From the NCBI GenBank assembly GCA_965207165.1, contig OZ242265.1:3410001-3474000 (forward strand): DNA of 64,000 bases, written 5' to 3'. The notes below the pieces were generated by a model. That model was not told where the DNA came from, made no database searches, and was given only the letters and a program-made list of their open reading frames with translations. The first letter of the stretch is position 1. The number at the start of each line of letters is the position of its first letter. Origin of the DNA: JAAXHV01 sp965207165 (GTDB taxonomy: Bacteria; Pseudomonadota; Gammaproteobacteria; Eutrophobiales; Eutrophobiaceae). Positions 50,888-60,395 of this stretch are shown here, piece after piece. A program made the position numbers and the translations under genes.

Positions 50888-52066
50888 ATGCCGGTCAACA
50901 GTACACTGCGCATCCACATTATCGGTGGCGGCATAGCCGGCTTGACCGCGGCCGTCGCCCTGAGAAAGCACGGGTTTCCCGTTGTACTGTTTGAGCAGTC
51001 GGAGCAGTTTGGCGACGTGGGCGCCGGTATCACCATCGGCCCCAACGCATCCAGGGTGCTGCTTGCCCTGGGCCTGCAGGAAAGGCTGGCGCCGTATGTC
51101 CGGACGCCGCGCCACGCCGGTATCCTGCACTTCAGGACCGGCGACCGCATCTCCTATGCCCTGCGCGGCGACAGCTATATTTCCGAATTCGGCGCGCCTT
51201 TCTGGCATATCCACCGTGCCGACTTGCTGGAGGTCCTGGTGGATGCATTGTCTGATGATGCCGGCGCCGAACTCAGGCCCGGCCATAAAGTGACCGGCAT
51301 TACCCAATCGGTTGACGGGGTGACCAGTCATTTCGCCAACGGTGTCGCGCAAAGCTGTGATGTCCTGATTGCATCTGACGGGATAAAATCGACGCTACGC
51401 GAGACGCTGTTTCCCGGCACACCGGCGACGTTTACCGGTTACGTGGCGTGGCGCGGCCTGGTGGATCTCGAGCGCCTGCCGGGACTTGAAATAGACCCTG
51501 ATTTTGCCCTTTACGCCGGACCCGGGAAGATCGTCGGCAGGTATGCGCTGCGTCAGCGCGGGCTCATGAATTACGTCGCCATATCCACCAGGCAGGACTG
51601 GCGGGAGGAGGGCTGGACGGTCCGTTCCGAGGTGGCGGAAGTAGCGTCCGAATTTGAGGACTGGTGTGAAGACGTACAAACGATCATCCGCGCAACCCCG
51701 CCCGAACGCTGCTTTAAATGGGCTTTGCACGTGAGGGAACCGTTGGACAACTGGGTAGCCGGGCGGGTTGCATTGCTGGGCGATGCGGCACATCCCATGA
51801 CCCCGTTCCTCGGCCTGGGCGCCGGGATAGGTATTGAAGATGCGATGGTGCTGGCCCGGGCCTTTTCCGGTTCCGATGACTGGCAAACGGCGCTGGCATG
51901 CTACCAGGAAGCACGGGTCGGCCATGCCGCCTACGCCCAGGAAGCATCCGCCAGGCAAGGCCTGCATTTACTGAATGCAAAGCCGCAACCGGCGGAGGGT
52001 AAGCGGCTATTTAATGACGACATGCTGGGGCTGTATTCCTATGATGCAACAAGCGTTGCCGTATGA
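50888..52066 (+). CDS. FAD-dependent monooxygenase (salicylate / 3-hydroxybenzoate hydroxylase type)
   Basis: A 392-residue flavoprotein aromatic hydroxylase. The dinucleotide motif is IIGGGIAGLTAA, the middle motif VLIASDGIKSTLRE matches the DG signature, and the second FAD motif is LLGDAAHPMTPFLGLGAGIGIEDA. It uses NAD(P)H and oxygen to hydroxylate an aromatic acid or related ring. It lies 21 bases after the bicupin on the same strand. An OFA-type transporter follows, perhaps for substrate uptake. Confidence 0.88.
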   Translation: MPVNSTLRIHIIGGGIAGLTAAVALRKHGFPVVLFEQSEQFGDVGAGITIGPNASRVLLALGLQERLAPYVRTPRHAGILHFRTGDRISYALRGDSYISEFGAPFWHIHRADLLEVLVDALSDDAGAELRPGHKVTGITQSVDGVTSHFANGVAQSCDVLIASDGIKSTLRETLFPGTPATFTGYVAWRGLVDLERLPGLEIDPDFALYAGPGKIVGRYALRQRGLMNYVAISTRQDWREEGWTVRSEVAEVASEFEDWCEDVQTIIRATPPERCFKWALHVREPLDNWVAGRVALLGDAAHPMTPFLGLGAGIGIEDAMVLARAFSGSDDWQTALACYQEARVGHAAYAQEASARQGLHLLNAKPQPAEGKRLFNDDMLGLYSYDATSVAV

Positions 52067-52108
52067 ACCCGGGAAATCACTCATGGCAGTTCGTCCCCGC
52101 GCAGCTTG

Positions 52109-52126
52109 TCCCTGCGAAAGCAGGGA
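52109..52126. repeat. REP-like hairpin with GAAA tetraloop
   Basis: TCCCTGC-GAAA-GCAGGGA, perfect 7-base arms. It resembles widespread REP elements built on TTCCCGCGAAAGCGGGAA. It lies upstream of the MFS gene, and a related copy lies just after the same gene. Confidence 0.65.
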
Positions 52127-52201
52127 GCGGGAAGCCAGACAAATACGTCATTCCTTATTAATCAGAACAAAAAAACCCGTATCTGCGAGAGGACCCTCAA
52201 C

Positions 52202-53455
52202 ATGAAAATATACTACGGCTGGTGGGTACTGCTGGGACTGTTCCTGATCTACACCGCCAACAACGGCATACTCATCTACACCTTGCCGCTGTTTTATCCC
52301 GAACTCATCGACGAGTTTGGCTGGAATGCCGAGCAGGTTACCCGCCCGGCCGCGCTGTTCCTGGTCGTCGCTGCCCTGGCCGTACCGTTCGCAGGCGTGT
52401 TGTTTGACAGGTATTCGACCCGGATTGTCATGTTGCTGGGCATCCTGGCCCTGGTGGGCGGTCTCTGGTTTTATCCTTCCATAACCTCACTCGGCCAACT
52501 GACCGCGATATACGTGGTGTTCGCCCTGGGTCTGGCGGGTTGCGGCCTGGTGCCCAACATGCTGATACTGACCCGCTGGTTCAGGCGTTACCGGGGACTG
52601 GCCGCCGGGTTGCTGCTGATGGGATCGACCATCGGCGGCGCGGTTTTTCCGCTGCTTACCCGGGAGACCCTGGTTACACAGGGATGGCGCGAGGCGGTGT
52701 TCATGATTGCGGTGCTGGGCAGTGTCATGATGATAAGCGCCGTCCTGCTCCTGGTTCGCAACCGGCCCGAGGAGATGGGACTGGCTGCTGACGGCGCCGA
52801 ATTGTCCGCCGGGACTGACCGCGCGGGGACAACGGGTTCTGCAGGTCCCACACTGAAGCAGGCAGTGAAAATGCCGGTGTTTTATGTCCTGGCGTTCGTC
52901 ACCGCCGCACTCTGGTTTGCCACGTTCGGCATGCTGCAACACCAGTCAATATTCATAGGCAAGGACCTGGGGGTCGATTCGGCCCGGTTGCCGCTGATAT
53001 TCAGCATGTTCTTCTGGTTCGCGATTATGGGCAAGCTGCTGTTCAGCTGGCTCAGCGACAGGGTGGACAAGTTGCGGGTAATGCTGGCTGCAGTGCTGAG
53101 TCTGGTTATCGGCCTGTTGCTGTTGCGTACCGTCTCAGCCGACAACATTGCCGGTCTGTACGCTTATGCGGTGGTTTTCGGTGTAGGTTTCGGCGCCTCG
53201 TTCAGCATGATCCAACTGGTGCTTGCCGAGTATTTCTCCGGCGCTTCCTACGGCAAAATCCTGGCCTTGCTGACCACCGTGGATTCCCTTGCCGGTTCTG
53301 CCGGAGTCAGTTACATGGGGCAGGTGCGTGTCGCACAGGGGTCTTACCTGCCGGCGTTCGGGTTACTGATTGGGTTATGCGCCGTATCCGCAATCCTGAT
53401 AGTCTTGCTGATGCGGTGGAAGCGTAAACAGCCCGCCGTTCCCGCGCAAGCGTAA
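52202..53455 (+). CDS. MFS transporter, OFA (oxalate/formate antiporter)-like
   Basis: About 417 residues with 12 membrane helices. The opening YYGWWVLLGLFLIYTANNG and the loop ALFLVVAALAVPFAGVLFDRYS match the OFA/monocarboxylate branch of the MFS. It probably moves an organic acid. ATG 52202 gives the usual short N-terminus; the frame is open to 52106. It follows the FAD monooxygenase by 135 bases containing a REP-like element. Confidence 0.85.
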   Translation: MKIYYGWWVLLGLFLIYTANNGILIYTLPLFYPELIDEFGWNAEQVTRPAALFLVVAALAVPFAGVLFDRYSTRIVMLLGILALVGGLWFYPSITSLGQLTAIYVVFALGLAGCGLVPNMLILTRWFRRYRGLAAGLLLMGSTIGGAVFPLLTRETLVTQGWREAVFMIAVLGSVMMISAVLLLVRNRPEEMGLAADGAELSAGTDRAGTTGSAGPTLKQAVKMPVFYVLAFVTAALWFATFGMLQHQSIFIGKDLGVDSARLPLIFSMFFWFAIMGKLLFSWLSDRVDKLRVMLAAVLSLVIGLLLLRTVSADNIAGLYAYAVVFGVGFGASFSMIQLVLAEYFSGASYGKILALLTTVDSLAGSAGVSYMGQVRVAQGSYLPAFGLLIGLCAVSAILIVLLMRWKRKQPAVPAQA

Positions 53456-53459
53456 ACAG

Positions 53460-53485
53460 CCCGTCGTTCCCGCAGGAATGACGGG
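53460..53485. repeat. REP-like hairpin after the MFS gene, possible terminator
   Basis: CCCGTCGTTCC (53460-53470) pairs with GGAATGACGGG (53475-53485) through a 4-base loop and one G-T wobble. It is followed only by CCTTT, so it is a weak terminator at best. A degenerate second copy lies directly upstream at 53430-53452, inside the gene's last codons. Confidence 0.65.
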
Positions 53486-53510
53486 GCCTTTCGCAATTGA
53501 CAAGGAGGCC

Positions 53511-53861
53511 CTACGACAGGTGCTTGATGATATCCTGCTCCGAGCGTGGCATGTCTTTCCCCGTCGCCTCTTCCAGTTCCATCTGTACTGTGCGTAACAC
53601 TCTTTCGAGATATGCTGCGCGCTCCTCGCTCCGTTCCCGGGCTTCTTGCGGGTCCGGCTGAAATTTTTCCACGCCGGACCGCGGCAGTACGCCTTCCTTC
53701 TCCAGCAGGCGTTCAAGGGTGTTCAGGCGCTCCCGCGTTACCGATAATTCACCGGCCAGCGACAGGACAATGGAAAGTAATTTATCGATTGCAGGATCGG
53801 AGAAATACTGTGGTTTTTTGCCCTTGGCGGTGCGGGCTATACGGGGTCTGGATGCGCTCAT
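53511..53861 (-). CDS. Small helical protein of unknown function
   Basis: 116 residues, basic at the N-terminus (SASRPRIARTAKGKKPQYF), then long helices likely to form a coiled coil (LLSIVLSLAGELSVTRERLN, then RAAYLERVLRTVQMELEEA). No domain I recognise. It begins 18 bases after the methyltransferase stop on the same strand and is probably co-transcribed with it. Confidence 0.6.
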   Translation of the reverse strand: MSASRPRIARTAKGKKPQYFSDPAIDKLLSIVLSLAGELSVTRERLNTLERLLEKEGVLPRSGVEKFQPDPQEARERSEERAAYLERVLRTVQMELEEATGKDMPRSEQDIIKHLS

Positions 53862-53879
53862 GAACAGTGACGCGGGGTT

Positions 53880-55007
53880 TTATTTTTCACCGTACAGGAT
53901 CGGCCAGACAAATGCGCCGTCAACGTAATTCTTCTGTTCATCCGAGAAGCCCGAATCTGCGCCGATCATCATTGTCCGGTCCGGGTGGAAGCCGGCTTTT
54001 TGCGCGACATCCGGCAGGTTGATCTCCGTCATGTAGCGGGCAAATGTTTCGTTATTGTTCCAGGTTTCCCACTGCAGCATGAACTGCTCGAAGGGTTCCG
54101 TGCCCCGCGGGATTTCCAGGTGCAGCATTTTGCCGCCGGCGCGCAACACACGATGGCATTCCCTGAGTATGTTGCGCAACGCGGATTTTGACGTCTCATG
54201 TAACATTATGTGAGATACAACCAGGTCGAAACTGCCGGCTTCGAACTCAAGCTGTTCCGCGTTCTGCTGGCTGTAGTGGATTGCGGCCCCGTACAACTCC
54301 GCCCTGGCGTGGGCGTAGCGCAGGCAGGGCGCGGCAACATCCACCGCATGGACTTCGGCGTCCGGGTACGCTTCTTTCCAGGGCAGCGTGCTGTTCCCGA
54401 CCGCGCAACCCAGGTCCAGTATCCTGTTGACTTCCAGATCGGAATATTGCTGCCGGGCAAAACGGGAAAGTATTTTGCCCAGGAAATCGCTGTGAGGTCC
54501 GAGGGCGCCGCCGATGTATATGGGCAACCCGCCCTCGTACAGCGCGCCGGCCGTGATGTCGTCCGCGCAGAATTCCGTATGGTAGCCGCCGGGCTGGATA
54601 TGAATATCCGCAGCCGTGTGGTAACGGGGTATTTCCAGGTCGGGATCCAGGCGCAGGCTGCCGCCTGCCTGCGCGGCCGCAGCGGTTGATTTCGATAATG
54701 CGACCAGGTCATCCAGTTGCCGTTCCGTCGGGTCGATCACCGCATCCCACATCAATTCCTGGCTGCGCCGCTGCATGGCGCTCCAGAACTGGTAGTAACC
54801 GTTGTCGGTCATGATGTCTTTTACTTCACGGAAATCCTTCGGCGAACGTCCGTGTTCCTGTTCAAACCCGGGCCTGAGGCGGGCTTCGTAGAGCCGGGTA
54901 TTGCCCGGCATGACCCGGGCAGCAAGATGGGCGCGTAGTGATGCAACAAAGTCCTGGCGGCTCTGCTCATCATGGCTCTTGTCCGGCAACATGGCGTGAG
55001 GTTTCAT
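53880..55007 (-). CDS. Class I SAM-dependent methyltransferase
   Basis: 375 residues. The SAM site is ILDLGCAVGNSTLPW with the acidic residue after beta 2 in VHAVDVAAPCL. It is extended by a roughly 190-residue N-terminal region of unknown role. The motif order is that of the methyltransferase-11/25 group that acts on small molecules. The substrate is not evident. It is followed by a small coiled-coil protein and preceded by the decarboxylase-like gene, all on the minus strand. Confidence 0.82.
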   Translation of the reverse strand: MKPHAMLPDKSHDEQSRQDFVASLRAHLAARVMPGNTRLYEARLRPGFEQEHGRSPKDFREVKDIMTDNGYYQFWSAMQRRSQELMWDAVIDPTERQLDDLVALSKSTAAAAQAGGSLRLDPDLEIPRYHTAADIHIQPGGYHTEFCADDITAGALYEGGLPIYIGGALGPHSDFLGKILSRFARQQYSDLEVNRILDLGCAVGNSTLPWKEAYPDAEVHAVDVAAPCLRYAHARAELYGAAIHYSQQNAEQLEFEAGSFDLVVSHIMLHETSKSALRNILRECHRVLRAGGKMLHLEIPRGTEPFEQFMLQWETWNNNETFARYMTEINLPDVAQKAGFHPDRTMMIGADSGFSDEQKNYVDGAFVWPILYGEK

Positions 55008-55070
55008 GGCATTTTCCGACTGCGTGAATTCAGTGACATGATACTTTACTTGATCGGCCCGCTGAAGCGG

Positions 55071-56630
55071 CTAACAATGGTTGGAGAAACGCCGTTGGTC
55101 CTTGTGACGGAGATGGTGCATCTCGAATTCGCGTTTCCCGGAGAAATTAATCGAATCGAGAAAACCGGCGGTGGCGTGAAAAGACTCCAGCAGGTTTTCA
55201 GCCATATTCCTGGTCAGGTTGGTTTTCACCACAATGCGAAACATGGTTGTTTCCGGGTCCGCGTCATGGAAAAGGCCGAGGGTCTTCTCCGATAGCGGAT
55301 GATTAAATTGCATGCGGTAGCTTCCCAGGTACCAATGATGCTGGGAAAGCGCATGTTGCAGATCGACGTCGTTATAGTAAAGCTCACATTCGGGGTTCAG
55401 CATGGCGGTCACCACGGGGAGACAGTGTTCATTGCCGTCGTCCAAAAGCACGAATCTGCGTTTTCCCTGGTGAGTCATGGCCTTTAATCCGTCGCGCAGG
55501 AATTTGGCATTGCTCATCATGTTGTCGTTGCACTGACGGTAGCCTGTCATGCCGTAGTTGAGGAGCTTGTAGTATTGCGAATAAACGCCGGTAGCGGGTC
55601 GCGAGAAGTTCAGCGTATAGGAATGCGCCTTACCGCCAAGGTAAGTGACCGATACCGCAACATGCTCGCTCAAGTCCTCGCGCTGGCGCCACACGACCCA
55701 GCCCGCGCCACAACTGGACTGGCCGTACTTGTGCCCGCTGGCAGAAATGGACAGTACATTGTCCAGGCGAAAGTCCCAGGGGGGAAGACCATCCTGAAAA
55801 GGCGCGATGAACCCTCCGGAAGCGGCATCCACATGGATCCCGACCTGGTAACCTTTTGCCGCATTGACCTCTTGCACGACGTCGTTCACATCCCAGACGG
55901 GGTCGTACTGCCCCCCGTAATGGTTGCCCATGATGCATACGACGCCAATGGTGTGTTCATCGATGGCCGCCCGCACTTGTTCCGGGTCCAGTTTGAATTC
56001 GTTTACCGAAGGTTGCAGCAGCCTCGGTTCGATGTCCATATATTTGAACAGTTTTTCCCAAGCCGCCTGAAAACAGGTAGATATAACCAGGTTGGGACAG
56101 ATGCTCCTGACTTGCTCCTTGTTGAGGTTATTGCGTCTGGCGTACCAGTTGCGCCAGCGAAACTTGAGCGCCAGTCCGGCAAGCAGGCAGGCCTCCGTAG
56201 AACCGACCGTACCTGCCCCGGGGTAAACGCCATAATCGTTCAAATCGTCCGGTTCAGGGCAGTTCCACAGGCGGGCGATCATATTGACGACGGTGTCATG
56301 CAGTTTATAGGACTGGGGATAAACCGTCTGGTCCGCCAGGTTTACACGCAGACCCATCAGCGCGATCTCATCTTCCTCCTCCTCCAGGCTGACGTTCACG
56401 TAGGAGGACGTGTTAAGCCTGTGGTCGAAGTCGAGAGAATGTGCATTCTTGATTATCAGCTTCACGGTGCCCCGGTCCAGTCCCTCCCGGGGGAGCTCAC
56501 GTAGGTCGAACCAGTTTTGCTGCGCGGCATCGGAATGATAGTAGCCGGTGCCGCCGGCCAGCATCAGTTCTCCCAGTTTTGCCCGCAACTGGTCAATTTC
56601 CCGCTGCAGGCGTACCGTTTCGTCAGACAT
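55071..56630 (-). CDS. Group II PLP-dependent decarboxylase (glutamate decarboxylase-like)
   Basis: About 519 residues. The Schiff-base lysine is in SISASGHKYGQSSCG, the aspartate pair is in GIHVDAASGGF, and the opening LNTSSYVNV resembles glutamate decarboxylases. It is longer than GadB (466) because of N- and C-terminal extensions. It decarboxylates an amino acid, possibly glutamate or cysteine sulfinate. ATG 56630 has AAGGAG upstream. It is divergent from a TonB-dependent receptor. Confidence 0.85.
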   Translation of the reverse strand: MSDETVRLQREIDQLRAKLGELMLAGGTGYYHSDAAQQNWFDLRELPREGLDRGTVKLIIKNAHSLDFDHRLNTSSYVNVSLEEEEDEIALMGLRVNLADQTVYPQSYKLHDTVVNMIARLWNCPEPDDLNDYGVYPGAGTVGSTEACLLAGLALKFRWRNWYARRNNLNKEQVRSICPNLVISTCFQAAWEKLFKYMDIEPRLLQPSVNEFKLDPEQVRAAIDEHTIGVVCIMGNHYGGQYDPVWDVNDVVQEVNAAKGYQVGIHVDAASGGFIAPFQDGLPPWDFRLDNVLSISASGHKYGQSSCGAGWVVWRQREDLSEHVAVSVTYLGGKAHSYTLNFSRPATGVYSQYYKLLNYGMTGYRQCNDNMMSNAKFLRDGLKAMTHQGKRRFVLLDDGNEHCLPVVTAMLNPECELYYNDVDLQHALSQHHWYLGSYRMQFNHPLSEKTLGLFHDADPETTMFRIVVKTNLTRNMAENLLESFHATAGFLDSINFSGKREFEMHHLRHKDQRRFSNHC

Positions 56631-56821
56631 CGCTCTCTCCTTTCTCAATATGCGGTGTTATCGGGATCCGGTATTCCAGCACACTTGTACCACGCTTACA
56701 ATATGTCGTACCGACCCCGTCGGCAGGGTTCGTTACCGGAGCCAGGGCGGGTTGTTGCGTTGTTGCGACATGTCTTCAATACGGCAACAATGTGTTTACA
56801 ACACTGCCTGTAAATGATATG

Positions 56822-56848
56822 TTGATATAACAACCAACCATCTATAAC
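56822..56848 (+). promoter_or_regulatory. Possible promoter of the TonB receptor gene
   Basis: TTGATA (56822-56827) and TATAAC (56843-56848) are 15 bases apart, shorter than ideal. The GTG start at 56879 follows a very strong AAAGGAGGT ribosome site. The rest of the 248-base gap from 56631 shows nothing else clear. Confidence 0.35.
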
Positions 56849-56878
56849 TAATCAGTAAGCTTGTAAAGGAGGTCCGTC

Positions 56879-59125
56879 GTGCGTTATTTCCCACATTCAT
56901 TAACGGCATCGTTGCTGTCGGGCGTGCTTTTATCAATCGTTTTTTCACCGCTTGCCTGGTCGCAGGGTATCGAAGAAGTTGTTGTCACCGCTACCCGCCG
57001 GGCCGAGAATATCCAGAGTATTCCCGTTGCCGTATCTGCGTTTACCGGTGACGACCTGGCCAGTCTCGGGGTGACCGAGACCCTGGATATCGCCAAGGTC
57101 GTACCCAACTTCATTGCGCATAACAACACCGGGCTGGGCACGGCCAATACCTATTCGCTGCGTGGCCTGAACAATACCGAATCCATCGCCACGTTCGACC
57201 CGCCGGTGGGAACCTACGTCGATGATTTTTTCATCCAGCGGCAGAATTCCAATAACTATGCCTTGTTCGATATCGACCGGATCGAGGTGCTGAGAGGCCC
57301 CCAGGGTTCATTGTTCGGAAGGAATACGACCGGCGGTGCGGTGCGTGTCATATTGAAAGAACCTGCCGAGGAGTTCGGTGGGTATGCTGAAGTCGGCGGC
57401 GGACGCTTCGATAAAATCACTGCCAGGGGAAGCGTTGACATACCGGCAGCGGAAAAATTCCGTATGAAGATTTCCGGCTATTACATCAATGATGACGGCT
57501 TTGTCGATAACGTGACTACCGGAGAGGATGGTCTGAATTATGAAGAGAATTTTGGCGTACGGGGCGCAATTTTATGGCAACCGTCCGATAACGCCTCCTG
57601 GAATGCTTCGCTCACGTATATCGAAAGCGAACATGCCAACATGTACAACTATGTTGAAGATGATGACCGGTTTACCCGCACCGGCCTTGTCTCCGATGGC
57701 GCCCCGCTGGCCGGTTTTGTAACGGGAAATAAACAGAACTTCGATTTGGGCAATGAAACCAGGTCCCTGCATTTCACCTCCGATATCGAATGGGAAACCG
57801 GTATAGGCACCGTCAACCTCCTCACCAGCTACCTGACGCTCGAGCAGGATTTTCTGCTGGATTTCTTTGAGGGTCCATTTTTTACCGGCGGGTTTACCAT
57901 TGCCAATGAGGGTGAGCATGACCAGTTCTCCCAGGAGGCCAAGCTGACCGGTTCCATAGGCGACCAACTGGATTACATCGCCGGTGTTTTCTATTTCCAC
58001 GAAGACAACAAAACCGATTTGACGCAAATATTCAACCTGGGGGCCATCGGCCTGTTCCTGCCCTCGGGTTTCCCCCTGTTTCAATATGACAGGACCATGG
58101 ATAACGGAGTGGAGTCCTGGGCAGTCTACGCGCAGGCCGACTGGCATTTTACCGAGCAGTTGACCTTGACGGCCGGTTTCCGTTACACCGATGAAGAGAA
58201 GGACTTCGGGATCACCGACAACGGCAACCCGCGCGCGAGCAGTGTTATTAACAGCCGTGACATCGAGGCTCTGGGCGTACCGTTGAAGCAGAATGAGTCT
58301 ATCGTCACCCCGCGTTTTGCCCTCGAGTTTGAAGCTACCGATAATTTCATGATTTATGGCTCAGCCACCCGCGGTTTCAAGTCCGGCGGCTGGAATGCCC
58401 GGGGAACGGCGGCGGCCACACTCACACCCTTCTCTCCGGAAAAGATCTGGAATTATGAGGGCGGCATCCGTTCCGAGTGGTTCGACAAGAGATTACGGGT
58501 CAACCTTACCGGGTTCTACTCCGACATTTCGGATTTCCAGTTGCCTTCGGCCTACGTCAATCCGGTTGACGGTTCGATTACGTTTATTACCCAGAACTTT
58601 GCCGACCTTGAAGTCTACGGTTTCGAGGCGGAACTGCTGGCCAACCCGGTTGACAACCTGACCCTGTTCGCCAACATCGGCATCATGGAATCGGAGTACA
58701 AGAACCTGGATCCATCCATTGTTGCGCAACGGCAGAATTGCCTCAGCAACGGCGCGCAATGCGCCCAGGGTATCGTCAATCCGCACGGCGGCATCGCCCC
58801 GCCGGTACGGTCGCCGAAGCACCAGCTATCCATAGGCGGCTGGTACGAGATACCAATCACTGACTCCATCAACCTGGTCCCGCGCATCAACGTCGTCGAC
58901 TACGGTGAGCACAACATCAGCACCAGCGGCCAGGATAATGCGTTGCTGGATGGTTACACGATCATCAACGGCGGTGTCAGTATCGAGCATACTACCCAGG
59001 ACTGGACCTTGACGGCATCCTGCCAGAACTGTACCGATAAGGATCAATACGTATCCTACCTGGCAGGATTTATATACCTGCAGGACCCGGCGACCTGGTC
59101 GGTGACATTGAATAAACGGTTTTAA
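56879..59125 (+). CDS. TonB-dependent outer-membrane receptor
   Basis: A 748-residue receptor. A signal peptide ending in PLAWSQ is followed by the TonB box EEVVVTATRR and a plug domain (IPVAVSAFTGDDL, LRGPQGSLFGRNTTGGAVRV). The 22-strand barrel ends with WSVTLNKRF, with the terminal aromatic needed for insertion. It resembles receptors of sphingomonads and marine gammaproteobacteria that import large hydrophobic or aromatic compounds; the ligand is unknown. It starts at GTG with a near-perfect ribosome site. Confidence 0.92.
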   Translation: MRYFPHSLTASLLSGVLLSIVFSPLAWSQGIEEVVVTATRRAENIQSIPVAVSAFTGDDLASLGVTETLDIAKVVPNFIAHNNTGLGTANTYSLRGLNNTESIATFDPPVGTYVDDFFIQRQNSNNYALFDIDRIEVLRGPQGSLFGRNTTGGAVRVILKEPAEEFGGYAEVGGGRFDKITARGSVDIPAAEKFRMKISGYYINDDGFVDNVTTGEDGLNYEENFGVRGAILWQPSDNASWNASLTYIESEHANMYNYVEDDDRFTRTGLVSDGAPLAGFVTGNKQNFDLGNETRSLHFTSDIEWETGIGTVNLLTSYLTLEQDFLLDFFEGPFFTGGFTIANEGEHDQFSQEAKLTGSIGDQLDYIAGVFYFHEDNKTDLTQIFNLGAIGLFLPSGFPLFQYDRTMDNGVESWAVYAQADWHFTEQLTLTAGFRYTDEEKDFGITDNGNPRASSVINSRDIEALGVPLKQNESIVTPRFALEFEATDNFMIYGSATRGFKSGGWNARGTAAATLTPFSPEKIWNYEGGIRSEWFDKRLRVNLTGFYSDISDFQLPSAYVNPVDGSITFITQNFADLEVYGFEAELLANPVDNLTLFANIGIMESEYKNLDPSIVAQRQNCLSNGAQCAQGIVNPHGGIAPPVRSPKHQLSIGGWYEIPITDSINLVPRINVVDYGEHNISTSGQDNALLDGYTIINGGVSIEHTTQDWTLTASCQNCTDKDQYVSYLAGFIYLQDPATWSVTLNKRF

Positions 59126-59154
59126 TAATAACAACTATTTGACTTGCTTTAGAG

Positions 59155-59182
59155 ATGCCGGCTAATCACCGGCATTTTTTTT
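59155..59182 (+). terminator. Rho-independent terminator of the TonB receptor gene
   Basis: ATGCCGG (59155-59161), 7-base loop, CCGGCAT (59169-59175), then a run of eight T. It lies 30 bases after the receptor stop. The next gene is convergent and its stop codon starts within the T-run. Confidence 0.85.
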
Positions 59183-60368
59183 AATGGGCTGGCTGTTTCC
59201 GGTTTCCGCTGACCAGTAGCAGGTAGGTCAGGACAGACAGGGCAACCGCAATCACCACCGGCAGGCACACGCTGATGATATCACCGTTATAAACCAGCGA
59301 AGCTATGACTGCCGACAGTGCGCCGATCGCCATGGACATGCTGTTGGAGACGCCTGATGCCGTTCCGGCCTTGTCGGGGTGGTGTGCGACCGCACCGGCC
59401 ATGGATGGCGGGTTGACCAGGCCGGCAAATGCGAACAAGAGCAGGAAAGGAGAGATGATGGTAAAAACGCTGACCGGAAAATACCAGGTAGTGAACAGGA
59501 TAAGACAGGCGCCGGAAAAAGCGCCGGCCAGACCAATTTTCAGGGAGCGTTCGGAGCCGTGCAGACGGATGACCCGGCTACCAATCAACGATCCGATAAT
59601 ATAAGTGGATGCCAGGCTGCCCATATAGACCCCGAACAGAGCCGGACCGATAAGTAAATGCTCTTCAAAATACAGGGGCGCGCTGGTCAGGAAAGTAAAA
59701 AACGCTGCGTTGATAAAGCCGTATACCAGGGTATACCCCCAGAACAACCTGGATTTGATCAAATGGCTGAAATCACCCGCCATCCTGCGCAGGGCGTTTC
59801 CTGCCGCCGGCGCGCGTTGCCTTGTCTCCGTCAGGGTTGACAGGAGCAGGATAAAAACGACAAGGGCCAGTCCGGTCATGGCAATAAAACTCATACGCCA
59901 CCCGGCGGTTTCGATCAGGTAACCTGACAAAGCCGGCCCCAGCATCGTCGACACCCCCATGCCACCGGACAGGTAAGCGGTGTAACGGGCGGTATCGTTA
60001 TTGCTGAACAAGTCGCGAAACATTGCCCGCGTCACAACGGTGGCCGTGGCGATGCCGATGGCCTGAGCCAGGCGGGAAACGGTAAACCAGAACATCGTTG
60101 TGGCCAGGGCACAGGCAAGACTTGCCAGGAAAAATACGGCAAAGCCCCACAGGAATACCGGACGCCGGCCAAACCGGTCAGTCAGTACGCCGTGTATGGG
60201 TTGTGCAAGCGCCAGGCCCAGCAGGTAGATGGATATAGCGAGTTGCACGGAAGTGATGGGCAGACCAAACTCCACCCCGATGGCGGGAAGCGCAGGCACG
60301 CACGCAGTCATGGCAAGCGGCGAGAAAGAACTGGCCACAATAAGAAGCGTAATCGGCGGCTGTTTCAA
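59181..60368 (-). CDS. MFS exporter of the Bcr/CflA drug-resistance group
   Basis: 395 residues, 12 membrane helices. The opening SFSPLAMTACVPALPAIGVEFG, and the loops PIHGVLTDRFGRRPVF and SRLAQAIGIATATVVTRAM, match the Bcr/CflA (DHA1) family, which exports antibiotics or small metabolites with proton exchange. Substrate unknown. It is on the strand opposite to the preceding receptor. Confidence 0.87.
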   Translation of the reverse strand: MKQPPITLLIVASSFSPLAMTACVPALPAIGVEFGLPITSVQLAISIYLLGLALAQPIHGVLTDRFGRRPVFLWGFAVFFLASLACALATTMFWFTVSRLAQAIGIATATVVTRAMFRDLFSNNDTARYTAYLSGGMGVSTMLGPALSGYLIETAGWRMSFIAMTGLALVVFILLLSTLTETRQRAPAAGNALRRMAGDFSHLIKSRLFWGYTLVYGFINAAFFTFLTSAPLYFEEHLLIGPALFGVYMGSLASTYIIGSLIGSRVIRLHGSERSLKIGLAGAFSGACLILFTTWYFPVSVFTIISPFLLLFAFAGLVNPPSMAGAVAHHPDKAGTASGVSNSMSMAIGALSAVIASLVYNGDIISVCLPVVIAVALSVLTYLLLVSGNRKQPAH

Positions 60369-60395
60369 GACGGAAAATTGGAGTCAGGGTAAAAG

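Noticed and set aside
50888..52066. FAD monooxygenase at 50.9 kb as the missing entry enzyme of the hydroquinone block
   Set aside because: It is 35 kb away and its sequence fits aromatic-acid hydroxylases; kept only as a possibility.
55575..56504. 309-residue open frame antisense to the PLP decarboxylase
   Set aside because: No recognisable domain; lies wholly within a strong gene on the other strand.
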